Below, one piece after another: positions 44,410 to 52,594 of a stretch of 64,000 nt of DNA. Position 1 is the first letter of the stretch, and every line of letters begins with the position of its first letter. The notes under the pieces are model-generated. The model searched no databases. It worked only from the letters and a program-made list of their open reading frames with translations, and had not been told where the DNA came from. Source of the DNA: an uncultured Draconibacterium sp. (GTDB lineage Bacteria; Bacteroidota; Bacteroidia; Bacteroidales; Prolixibacteraceae); the NCBI RefSeq assembly GCF_963674925.1, contig NZ_OY771647.1:1069501-1133500 (forward strand), written 5' to 3'. Both the position numbers and the translations under genes were made by a program.

Positions 44410-44640
44410 CGAGGGAATTAAAGGGGGATTGAAGTAGTTACTGCAAATTGTCTAATCCTCCGATCCGTCAGCTGACGGACCACCTCCTTTAAGAAAGGAG
44501 GACAGCCCCGCTACCGCGCGAATCCCTTCGCGTGGATTAGTTTAGATTGCTTCTCCTCCTACTCCGCTATCGCGCTCCCGAAATTTCGGGACTTTCGCGT
44601 GGTGGAGTGCTTCGTTGTCCGTTACTACCTATTCTGCCCC
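44410..44640. repeat. Mixed fragments of dispersed repeats
   Basis: The region contains TAATCCTCCGATCCGTCAGC with the GATCCGTCAGCTGACGGA palindrome, a truncated ACCACCTCC...GGAGG unit and an AGATTGCTTCTCC arm. A CCCGAAATTTCGGGAC palindrome and a GTCCG half-core complete it. No complete element is present, and there is no gene in this gap. Confidence 0.7.
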
Positions 44641-44696
44641 AAAAACATTTTGGTGAATGAAACGTATAATCCGCCGTAACCAAAAATTGAATAGCC

Positions 44697-45161
44697 ATGT
44701 TAGAAACCGAAAAAATTAAACATTTACAAGAATCGGAGCTTAGAAACAGAGAGCTTATTGAGCGCGTTTATGATGAGTTGTGGAACAAACGTAATAGTGC
44801 AGTGCTGGATGAGTGTCTTTCTCCCAATGTTGTGTATCGCACGCCAGGTACCACCTGTAAGGGTATTGAAGAGTACAAACAGATGTATGAAATGTATGCA
44901 TCGGCCTTTGAGAAATCGCATTTTGAAATTCTGGACATGATTGCTAGTAACGATAAGGTAGTAAGTCGTGTTTTGTTTACTTGTGTGCATACCGGCGATC
45001 TGGCTGGAATTCCGGCAAGCGGAAAAGAAGTTAAGATGCAGGCGATATCGATTTGCCGGATAGAGCACGGAAAAATTGTTGAAGAATTTGAGGTATTTGA
45101 TGAACTGGGCATGATGCAGCAAATTGGTATGGAGCTACACATGAAAGAAACAGTAGATTAA
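44697..45161 (+). CDS. SnoaL-like ester cyclase/polyketide cyclase family protein
   Basis: The product is 154 residues of the NTF2-like fold. The pattern LIERVYDELWNKRNSAVLDECLSPNVVYRTPG, then GIEEYKQMYEMYASAFEKSHFEILDMIASNDKVVSRVLFTCVHTGDLAGIPASGKEV, is standard for SnoaL-like proteins. The C-terminus has HGKIVEEFEVFDELGMMQQIG. Most such bacterial proteins have no assigned substrate. It is a single gene. Confidence 0.88.
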   Translation: MLETEKIKHLQESELRNRELIERVYDELWNKRNSAVLDECLSPNVVYRTPGTTCKGIEEYKQMYEMYASAFEKSHFEILDMIASNDKVVSRVLFTCVHTGDLAGIPASGKEVKMQAISICRIEHGKIVEEFEVFDELGMMQQIGMELHMKETVD

Positions 45162-45318
45162 CATTTGTTGTAAAAGCGTAACAATCGGCCCCCGCTACCG
45201 CGCTCCCGAAATTTCGGGACTTTCGCGTGGTGGAGTGGGCAGGGAGCGCATTAAATAGTTTTGGAAGTAAAATTCAGGAAACATATCTTTAGCCGCTTAA
45301 TCTAAAAGATATACCAAC

Positions 45319-46026
45319 ATGAATCTTAAGCCTTTCCTGAAATTATTTTCAGTAGTACTATTTGTTTATGCATTGGGTTGCGAGGCCGGTGCACAAACCG
45401 AAAAATCATCAGAATTTATCAAAAAAGAGACCATTAAGAAAGATGGTTACACACTGGTTTACATTAACAAAGATGAAAAATTTAGTGCCGAAACCGGACA
45501 ACGCCTAAAAGACACATTTTTTGAAGTTTATCCCGGAATGGTGGCTGCCTATAATAAAAATGCAGCTACGGAGGTAACTTTTGTAATCGACCCGGCGTAC
45601 GATGGTGTTGCTGCCACATCGAACGGCAGTGTTGTTTTTAATCCGCGATGGTTCGACCGGTCGCCCGGCGATATTGATGTGGTAACACACGAGGTAATGC
45701 ACATTATTCAGGATTACGGAAGAACGCCGGGGCCATGGTGGGTAACCGAAGGTATTGCCGACTACGTGCGTTATAAATATGGTGTTGACAACGAAGGCGC
45801 TGGCTGGTCGTTACCGGATGTAAAGGAGGACCACAAATACGATAGTTCGTACCGGATTACTGCCCGCTTTTTTGTTTGGATTGTACAAAATAAAAACCAG
45901 GACTTTGTAAAAGAAATGGATAAGATAATGCGCGATCATACCTACAACAAAGAGGTTTGGGTAGAGCTTACCGGCAAAAACCCGACCGATTTGTGGAAAG
46001 AATATATTGCTGATCCGGCAATTTAG
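45319..46026 (+). CDS. Basic secretory protein family metallopeptidase
   Basis: The product is 235 residues with a signal peptide (LKPFLKLFSVVLFVYALGCEAGAQ; a lipobox-like Cys may also be present). The BSP peptidase domain has the zinc motif H124-E125-V-M-H128 in VVTHEVMHIIQDYG. WVTEGIADYVRYKYG provides a downstream Glu, and YDSSYRITARFFVWI follows. Plant BSPs are defence-related, and bacterial homologues are secreted putative zinc proteases. An intrinsic terminator follows. Confidence 0.88.
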   Translation: MNLKPFLKLFSVVLFVYALGCEAGAQTEKSSEFIKKETIKKDGYTLVYINKDEKFSAETGQRLKDTFFEVYPGMVAAYNKNAATEVTFVIDPAYDGVAATSNGSVVFNPRWFDRSPGDIDVVTHEVMHIIQDYGRTPGPWWVTEGIADYVRYKYGVDNEGAGWSLPDVKEDHKYDSSYRITARFFVWIVQNKNQDFVKEMDKIMRDHTYNKEVWVELTGKNPTDLWKEYIADPAI

Positions 46027-46053
46027 AAGTTGTAAAAAACATTTATATCCCAT

Positions 46054-46092
46054 AAACTACCTGTAAATTATAATGCTGCAGGTAGTTTTTTT
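46054..46092 (+). terminator. Intrinsic terminator after the BSP peptidase gene
   Basis: AAACTACCTG pairs perfectly with CAGGTAGTTT, and the last Ts run on as TTTTTTT. It is 27 bp past the stop. Confidence 0.85.
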
Positions 46093-46164
46093 GTTTTCAG
46101 GCCCCGCTGCTCCGCGCCCGAAGTTTCGGTGTTTCGTGTAGCGTAACGGAATATACAGTTGTCC

Positions 46165-46902
46165 TTATTCGGTGGGATACCCGGCGTTGGTCCAGGCACC
46201 AAAATTTCCTTCCAGCCGAAATACGTTTTTAAACCCGGCATCTTCCATCAGTTGTGCTCCTGCCATTGAAGGGCCATCGGCATGGCAATACACCAGGTAC
46301 TTTTTTGTTTTGTCCATACCTGCTGTTAGTGTGGCCAAATCGGTTCCGCCGGCACCGGCGTTGGCATTGCTTGCCCCCGGAATATGCTGTTCATTGTAGT
46401 GCGGCGACACATCGAAAATGGCTTCAAAATCAGCAGCATCAATTTTTGATTTTGCCACGCTTGCCACGATATCCACAAACGAAACATCGTCCCATGCTGC
46501 GTAATTGCCCTGTAAGCGATAAACTTTTGAAAAACCGTTTTCGGTTAACAGTTTGGCTCCGGCAATGGAGGGAGCATCGCCGTGACAATACACTAAATAA
46601 CTTTTGGTTTTATCCAGGCTGCCCAGCATTGTTCCCAAACCATCAACACCATTGGTATTGGTGGCAAATGGCAAATGCCCGTCGCTGTATACAGGCGACA
46701 CATCGAAAATGGCTGCGTACGGGCTTATGGATACATCGTCAACCAGTTCCATTTTTACCTGGCTGGCCATTACATCGGTATAAGTATCTCCCGGTATTGT
46801 GTTGTCGCCATTGTCATCATAGTCATCATTGTTGTCGCTGCAGGCCGTGGCCAACAAACTAATGGCCAACAGTAAAATTGTATAGGTCTTCATCTTTTTC
46901 AT
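46165..46902 (-). CDS. Lipoprotein with two rhodanese-like domains
   Basis: The product is 245 residues from MKKMKTYTILLLAISLLATAC, with the lipobox Cys at 21. A start three codons later is possible. A longer upstream frame is repeat DNA. An acidic linker (SDNNDDYDDNGDN) is followed by two rhodanese-like domains of about 95 residues. Each has DVSPxYxxxHxP and an active-site loop: YLVYCHGDAPSIAGAKLL and YLVYCHADGPSMAGAQLM, then VYRLQGNYAAW or VFRLEGNFGAW. Both keep the catalytic Cys. It likely acts in the periplasm or outer membrane on sulfane sulfur or as a redox sensor. Confidence 0.85.
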   Translation of the reverse strand: MKKMKTYTILLLAISLLATACSDNNDDYDDNGDNTIPGDTYTDVMASQVKMELVDDVSISPYAAIFDVSPVYSDGHLPFATNTNGVDGLGTMLGSLDKTKSYLVYCHGDAPSIAGAKLLTENGFSKVYRLQGNYAAWDDVSFVDIVASVAKSKIDAADFEAIFDVSPHYNEQHIPGASNANAGAGGTDLATLTAGMDKTKKYLVYCHADGPSMAGAQLMEDAGFKNVFRLEGNFGAWTNAGYPTE

Positions 46903-46992
46903 GGTAAATCGTTTAATCGTTCTACTGCAAATAACGACGATAAGTATCACAGAATGTTCACAAAATGCTAAAGAATTCAGGAGGCTTTGCTT

Positions 46993-47985
46993 AGATTGCT
47001 TCGCCTCCTTTGTCGTCTCGCAATGACTAGTAATTTGTAGGATACGGCCGCGGACCATGAGTTATATGCATTAGGTATGATTCACGACGGTCCGCGGCCT
47101 GATTTACTTTTTCAGCCCCGTCATTACGAGAGAGCGCAGCGACCGAAGTAATCTGTAATTGCCCTCCGCTACCGCGCTCCCGAAATTTCGGGACTTTCGC
47201 GTGGATTAGCTTAGATTGCTTCGCCTCCTTCGTCGTCTCGCAATGACTGGCAATTTGTAGGATACGGCCGCGGACCAAGAGTTATATGCATTGGGCATAA
47301 TTGTGTACGGTCCGCGGCCTGATCTACTTCTCAGCCCCGTCATTACGAGGGATCCGTCGGCTGACGGAGACCGAAGTAATCTGTAATTGCCCTCCTCCAC
47401 AGCGCGAATCATTGCTTGTGGCTTAGCTTAGATTGCTTCGCTTCCTTCGTCGTCTCGCAATGACTGGCAATTTGTAGGATACGGCCGCGGACCAAGAGTT
47501 ATATGCATTGGGCATAATTGTGTACGGTCCGCGGCCTGATCTACTTCTCAGCCCCGTCATTACGAGGGATCCGTCGGCTGACGGAGACCGAAGTAATCTG
47601 TAATTGCCCTCCTCCACAGCGCGAATCATTGCTTGTGGCTTAGCTTAGATTGCTTCGCTTCCTTCGTCGTCTCGCAATGACCCGGACTTATGGATATACA
47701 AAGCCGCGGACCAGGACAAAGTTTATCCGGGCAATTAACATTATGGTCCGCGGCCTGATTTACTTTTCAGCCCCGTCATTACGAGGGAGTGGTGCGACCG
47801 AAGTAATCTGTATTCTCTCCTCCATAGCGCGAATCATTGCTTGTGGCTTAGCTTAGATTGCTTCGCTTCCTTCGTCGTCTCGCAATGACTCGGACTTATG
47901 GATATACAAAGCCGCGGACCAGGAGTTATATGCATTGGGCATGATTCTGCATGGTCCGCGGCTAGTGAAATCTAAATCGTGTGTC
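46993..47985. repeat. Tandem array of five nested-palindrome units, period about 217 bp
   Basis: Units start with AGATTGCTTCG near 46993, 47213, 47430, 47647 and 47855. Each has a core hairpin GCCGCGGACC...GGTCCGCGGC flanked by GTCTCGCAATGAC and GTCATTACGAGGG...GAAGTAATCTG. Units 2 and 3 are almost identical over the full period. Some units carry the GATCCGTCGGCTGACGGA palindrome in the right arm and others a short GTGG...CGACC stretch instead. Open frames across the array are artefacts of the repeat. Confidence 0.9.
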
Positions 47986-48092
47986 ATTACGAAAGAGGGG
48001 TGGGGAAAAGGCATTTTTTTCGTCACCTACAGAACCTAAAAATAGAAATGCCGTAGAATAAAGGACCTTAGTGTCTTTTAAAAGGAAATGTT

Positions 48093-48425
48093 ATGGCAAA
48101 ATACCTGGTTTGTGGAAAATACATTGGAGAAGGAGTTAAAGGTTTGCTGAGCGAGGGAGGCTCGAGCCGGCGTTCGGAAATTGAAAAATTAGTGGCTTCG
48201 CTGGGCGGATCGGTGGAATGTGTGTATTATGCCTTTGGCGAATACGATATTTACGGCATTTTCGATATGCCCGACAGTACCGTCATGGCAGCTTTTTCGC
48301 TGCGGGCAGCGGCAAGCGGTTTGGTAACGGTGAGTAGCGTGGCATTAATAACACCCGAAGAAATTGACGAAGCAGCCAAAAGAACAGGGGAATATCGGGC
48401 TCCGGGTGTGAATTGGTTGCCCTAA
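48093..48425 (+). CDS. GYD domain-containing protein
   Basis: The product is 110 residues. It begins AKYLVCGKYIGEGVKGLLSEGGSSRRSEIEKLVASLGG and contains YYAFGEYDIYGIFDMPDSTVMAAFSLRAAASGLVTVSSVALITPEEI, which includes the GxYD motif naming the family. These are small dimeric alpha/beta-barrel-like proteins of unknown function. It is a single gene just after the repeat array. Confidence 0.9.
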   Translation: MAKYLVCGKYIGEGVKGLLSEGGSSRRSEIEKLVASLGGSVECVYYAFGEYDIYGIFDMPDSTVMAAFSLRAAASGLVTVSSVALITPEEIDEAAKRTGEYRAPGVNWLP

Positions 48426-48608
48426 ATGGTTGCATGCATCCGTGAAGCCTGTTTCCCCTTCCTGCCCTCCGGCTGCTACATCTACGCAAAACAAGCGTCT
48501 GAAGTTATGTTTTGTTTACTGTGCCTGGTATGTGACCATGCGATAGTCCCGAAATTTCGGGTGCACGGTAGCGGTGGTGTGTCCGGGGCGTTTCAAAATA
48601 CCTGATTG

Positions 48609-48818
48609 TTAATCTTTATTGCTGCTGCCACTTACAGCCCACAAGGTAATTCCTGCCACTGTGATTAAACTACCCACAATAACGGCCAGGTTTACATTGC
48701 GTTGTGTTCGTCTTGCTTTTCTTAGCTGTTTCGCGCCAATTCCTTTTTCAGCAATAAGTTTTTCCAGATCTTTGATTTTTCCTTCTAATTCGGCTTTAAT
48801 TTTCTCGTTAAATTCCAT
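48609..48818 (-). CDS. Small coiled-coil membrane protein
   Basis: The product is 69 residues. An N-terminal charged helix (EFNEKIKAELEGKIKDLEKLIAEKG) is followed by a basic stretch (KQLRKARRTQRN) and one membrane helix (VNLAVIVGSLITVAGITLWAV). The order of a basic patch before the helix fits an N-in topology. I know no family for it. It looks real because of the sharp amphipathic pattern and its own ATG, but expression is unproven. Confidence 0.55.
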   Translation of the reverse strand: MEFNEKIKAELEGKIKDLEKLIAEKGIGAKQLRKARRTQRNVNLAVIVGSLITVAGITLWAVSGSSNKD

Positions 48819-48929
48819 GTTCTTAATGTTTTAAGCTTCTTTCTAATTCAAACGCTCAGAAATTAAAAATGTTCCTTTTTATTGATGCTGGATTTCGGAG
48901 CGAATAGAGAAAAGCTGAAATGATACTAA

Positions 48930-49132
48930 ACCACCTCACCAGCTGCGCTGGTCCTCCCGACGCTCGCTTTGCTTGGTCGGGACAGGCTCTCCTCCTGTGA
49001 GGAGGAGAAATTTGGCCGGTAGTTGAGTTGGTGGAAGAAGTTAAATTGTAGCACGAAATTTCCCCTCCTGTCAGGAGAGCCTGTCCCGACTTTTCGTCGG
49101 GAGGTGTATCCGCCATCGGCGGATGGGGTGGT
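48930..49132. repeat. ACCACC...GGTGGT composite repeat
   Basis: It starts ACCACCTCACCAGCTGCGC and ends GGATGGGGTGGT. It contains the TCCCGACGCTCGC...GGTCGGGACAGG hairpin arm and its mirror CCTGTCCCGACTTTTCGTCG. It is a shorter relative of the elements at 29,798 and 49,686. Confidence 0.75.
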
Positions 49133-49172
49133 TAAAAAATTCAACCTATTTTAGATTTGTAATGATTAACTG

Positions 49173-49379
49173 TCACAACTTCCCCCACAAACGCCCGGCC
49201 TTGCGAAACAGTTTTTTGGTGGCGTCTTCTAATTTTTTGTCGGCTTTGCGGTAGGCTTCGCTTTTGTGGATCTTTTCAGCAGCCTCGTCTATTTTGGCTT
49301 CTGTTTTTTCAATCCAGTTTTGGTCTTTCTTTTCTTCGGGAGTGTTTTCCTGTTCTGTTGGCTTCTTCTTTTCTTCCAT
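49173..49379 (-). CDS. Small, highly charged helical protein
   Basis: The product is 68 residues, very rich in Glu and Lys, with an acidic/basic N-terminal tract and an amphipathic region (WIEKTEAKIDEAAEKIHKSEAYRKADKKLEDATKKLFRKAGRLWGKL). This pattern is common in small Bacteroidota proteins that resemble CsbD or apolipoprotein-like stress proteins, but I make no family assignment. It is transcribed toward the repeat next to it. Confidence 0.5.
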   Translation of the reverse strand: MEEKKKPTEQENTPEEKKDQNWIEKTEAKIDEAAEKIHKSEAYRKADKKLEDATKKLFRKAGRLWGKL

Positions 49380-49464
49380 GTTTTACGGCTTTCAGTGTTC
49401 TTTCAAATCTAAGGAATTAATGTGGGCATTGCTAACGCTTGTAAGCACCGGGTAACGCCGGAGT

Positions 49465-49625
49465 AGATTGCTTCGCCTCCTTCGTTGTCTCGCAATGACT
49501 GATAATTTGTAGGATACGGCCGCGGACCATGAGTTATATACATTGGGCATGATTCTCTGCGGTCCGCGGCTGGTGACATCTACATTGTGTGTCATTACGA
49601 GGGAGTGGAACGACCGAAGTAATCT
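49465..49625. repeat. Solitary nested palindromic repeat (GATTGCTTC family)
   Basis: This is a single unit with core GCCGCGGACC...GGTCCGCGGC and outer arms AGATTGCTTCG...TCGCAATGAC and GTCATTACGAGGG...GAAGTAATCT. It belongs to the same subfamily as the tandem array at 46,993. Confidence 0.85.
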
Positions 49626-49685
49626 GTAACCGCCTTACGGTTTTAGTATTTGTTTGAAATGTTGACAGGTGTAGCAGCGTTAAAG

Positions 49686-49955
49686 TACTGCCGACCACCT
49701 CACCAGCTGCGCTGGTCCTCCCGACGCTCGCTTTGCTAGGTCGGGACAGGCTCTCCTCCTGACCCCCTTCGGCAACAGCCACCTAAAAGCCTTACGCTGC
49801 TGCCGTATTCCCCCTGAAGGGGGCAAGCATAAGGTATTTTACTATTGTTGGAGGAGAAATTTGGCCGGTAGTTGAGTTGGTGGAAGGAGTTAATTTGTAG
49901 CACGAAAATTCCCCTCCTGCCAGGACAGGTAACGCGTTTACAGCGGTGGGGTGGT
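49686..49955. repeat. ACCACC...GGTGGT composite repeat, long form
   Basis: It resembles the element at 29,798, starting ACCACCTCACCAGCTGCGC. It contains the CCCCCTGAAGGGGGC block and ends GCGGTGGGGTGGT. A TTTACTATTGTTGGAGGAGAA stretch is shared with the 29,798 copy. Confidence 0.75.
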
Positions 49956-50197
49956 TAAGGAGCAGACTGTTTCTCCGTCAATCACCAATACAAATTTCAA
50001 TTTCAACAAAGCTTTTAGTCTTGCAAGTAGCTACTTTATGTTATTTTATTTTAGATTTGGTTTCAATTTGTATTTCGAAACAAAAGGTATCTGGTCAATT
50101 TGTTTAAAATAGTTCAGCAAAGTTGTTTTCTTGTTTATCAAAAGAAGATTTCGCTGCATATTTCTGTTCAGGTATCTCATTTTAAACTAAAATATTT

Positions 50198-52384
50198 ATG
50201 GTTAAAAGAATTTTTCCAATCCTTACGCTCTTGTTGTTTGTTTATGGCTGGTCAGCCGGTCAGGAAGTTTATACCTCAGCCGATTACGATCGTGCCGCTG
50301 CTACAATGGGAACAAACCTGACTCGTTTTGTTGATAATGCTATCCGTCCGCAATGGTTGCCCGATGGCCGCTTATGGTACACATGCCTGTCGGAAGACAA
50401 AGCGGAATACAAACTTTTCGACCCGGCAAGTAAGAAGATGCAAGTTGCATCGTCGCGAAACGAGCTTTTTGAAACGGCGGGTATTGAGCAGCCGCAGAGA
50501 GGTTGGTATTATACGGAGGTGCTTTCGCCCGACGGGAAATACAAGGCATTTATCCGCGACTGGAACCTGTGGATACAAGAAGTGGAGACAGGTAAGGAAT
50601 CGGCGCTGACAACCGACGGTGTGGAAAATTTTGGCTATGCAACCGATAATGCCGGTTGGAAAAAGAGCGACAGACCTATCCTCAGCTGGTCGCCCGATTC
50701 GAAGAAGATCGCCACCTTTCAGCAGGATCAGCGGCATGTAAGCGACATGTACCTGGTGAAGACAAAAGTAGGTGCACCCGAATTGGCGGCGTGGAAATAC
50801 CCGCTTCCCGGAGATGAGGATATCATCAGAATCTACCGGGTGATTATCGATATTACTAAAGATGATGGACTGGTGCGGCTAAAAATGGCCAGCGATGCGC
50901 GGCGTGGTTCGTTGTGTGATGATATCTCCTGCGAAGGTGGTTTTGACGATGTGAGCTGGAGCGACGACAGTAAAAAGCTGGTGTTTGTTTCTACATCGCG
51001 CGATCATAAAGAGGAGTATGTGCGTATTGCCGATTGCGAGACCGGAGAAGTTAATGATATTTTCGATGAGATAGTTGACACGCAATATGAATCGGGGCAG
51101 GGAACCATTAACTGGAAATATTTTTCAGCCACCAACGAGATCATCTGGTATTCGGAACGCAGCGACTGGGGCCACCTGTACCTTTACGATGCCACCAGCG
51201 GGGAAATAAAAAACCAAATTACATCGGGTGATTTTGTGGTACGGCAGGTACTTCGCTATGATGTGGAAAACAGGCAGATCTATTTTATTGCCGGAGGAAA
51301 AGAAGCCGGTGTAAATCCTTATTTCCGTTACCTCTACCGCGTTGATTTCAGCGGGAAAAACCTGACTTTACTGACTCCGGAAGAAGGCGATCATTCGGTA
51401 AACTTCTCTCCCGATGGAAACTATTTTACAGATACTTATTCGCAACCGGATGTTCCGGGAGTTACGGTGGTGAGAAATGCCGGGGGCAAACTGATTTCTA
51501 CGCTTGAAAAAACCGATGTATCGCGTTTGGAAGCTACCGGATGGAAAGCACCGGAAGTATTCTCGGTTAAATCAGCCAACAAAAAATGGGATTTATATGG
51601 ATTACTGTTCACGCCATCGAATCTCGATAAAACAAAGAAATACCCGGTGATTGTATACATTTATCCCGGGCCACAGGGAGGAAGTGTAGGATCGTGGAGT
51701 TTCAGTGCTTCCCGGAGAGATAACCAGGCGCTTGCCGAATTGGGCTTTGTGGTGGTGGTGCTGGAAGGAAGTGGTAATCCAAACCGCTCAAAATCTTTCC
51801 ACGATGCTTCGTATGGAAATATGGCGGAGAACACACTTCCCGACCAGATTTCAGGATTGGAACAACTGTCGGAACGATATGGATTTTTTGATCTCGATAA
51901 AGTGGGTATCTGGGGACATTCAGGCGGTGGTTTTGCTACAGCATCTGCCATGTTCAAATATCCTGATTTTTTTAAAGTAGGAATTTCAGAATCGGGCAAC
52001 CACGATAACCGGAATTATGAAGACGACTGGGGGGAACGATACAACGGACTGGAAACCTACGACGATAACGGCGTATCGAATTACGAGGATCAGGCCAACC
52101 AGCTGTATGCTAAAAACCTGAAAGGGAAGTTGCTAATTATTCATGGCGGAATGGATGACAACGTGCCTCCGTATAATACCTACCTGGTGGTTAACGCATT
52201 GATAAAGGCTAACAAGGATTTCGATATGATCATCTTGCCCAACGCCCGCCACGGTTATGGAGCCGACAGCTACTACATTATGCGACGACGCTGGGATTAT
52301 TTTATCACCAACCTGATGAATGCTGTTCCTCCAAAAGAATACCAGATAAAAATTGCACCGGACCAGCGGGCAGTGCGCCGATAG
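50198..52384 (+). CDS. Dipeptidyl peptidase IV-type S9 serine peptidase
   Basis: The product is 728 residues with signal peptide MVKRIFPILTLLLFVYGWSAGQ. The N-terminal beta-propeller (DPPIV_N) covers about 90-440, and a C-terminal alpha/beta hydrolase domain follows. The triad is visible: S575 in WGHSGGGF, D653 in GGMDDNVPPYN and H685 in NARHGYGAD. The family cleaves dipeptides, usually X-Pro, from peptides in the periplasm or at the surface. It stands alone behind a long repeat-filled upstream region. Confidence 0.93.
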   Translation: MVKRIFPILTLLLFVYGWSAGQEVYTSADYDRAAATMGTNLTRFVDNAIRPQWLPDGRLWYTCLSEDKAEYKLFDPASKKMQVASSRNELFETAGIEQPQRGWYYTEVLSPDGKYKAFIRDWNLWIQEVETGKESALTTDGVENFGYATDNAGWKKSDRPILSWSPDSKKIATFQQDQRHVSDMYLVKTKVGAPELAAWKYPLPGDEDIIRIYRVIIDITKDDGLVRLKMASDARRGSLCDDISCEGGFDDVSWSDDSKKLVFVSTSRDHKEEYVRIADCETGEVNDIFDEIVDTQYESGQGTINWKYFSATNEIIWYSERSDWGHLYLYDATSGEIKNQITSGDFVVRQVLRYDVENRQIYFIAGGKEAGVNPYFRYLYRVDFSGKNLTLLTPEEGDHSVNFSPDGNYFTDTYSQPDVPGVTVVRNAGGKLISTLEKTDVSRLEATGWKAPEVFSVKSANKKWDLYGLLFTPSNLDKTKKYPVIVYIYPGPQGGSVGSWSFSASRRDNQALAELGFVVVVLEGSGNPNRSKSFHDASYGNMAENTLPDQISGLEQLSERYGFFDLDKVGIWGHSGGGFATASAMFKYPDFFKVGISESGNHDNRNYEDDWGERYNGLETYDDNGVSNYEDQANQLYAKNLKGKLLIIHGGMDDNVPPYNTYLVVNALIKANKDFDMIILPNARHGYGADSYYIMRRRWDYFITNLMNAVPPKEYQIKIAPDQRAVRR

Positions 52385-52423
52385 ATACAGCTTACTTCTA
52401 CCCTTTGTTACAAACGAGGGCAT

Positions 52424-52594
52424 AGATTGCTTCTCCCGATCAGTAATACGAATCGGGAGAAGCAATGATAACTATTACAGGACATTTAGCGCCGTGGACG
52501 GGAGTACATCATAACTGGATGAAGGAGGCATTTGTCCGTGGCTTATTTAACGATTGTCAGGATGGCATTGCGAGTAGGAACGACGATACAATCT
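52424..52594. repeat. Diverged nested palindromic repeat (GATTGCTTC family)
   Basis: It begins AGATTGCTTCTCCC, with a local hairpin TTCTCCCGAT/ATCGGGAGAA. The core is GCCGTGGACGG...TTTGTCCGTGGC and the right arm GGCATTGCGAGTAGG...ACAATCTT. It ends at the stop of the MFS gene, where it may also serve as a 3' end structure. Confidence 0.7.

Noticed and set aside
46903..47058. Extended N-terminus of the rhodanese lipoprotein
   Set aside because: It reads through repeat DNA, while the lipoprotein signal begins at the later ATG.
47206..47629. Two 68-codon minus-strand frames that are nearly identical and could be called a duplicated gene
   Set aside because: They lie wholly inside the tandem palindrome array and differ exactly as the repeat units do. 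They have no ribosome-binding site and a composition set by the repeat.
46993..47985. CRISPR array
   Set aside because: The repeats are about 217 bp, contain long palindromes and have no variable spacers of regular size. No cas genes are nearby.
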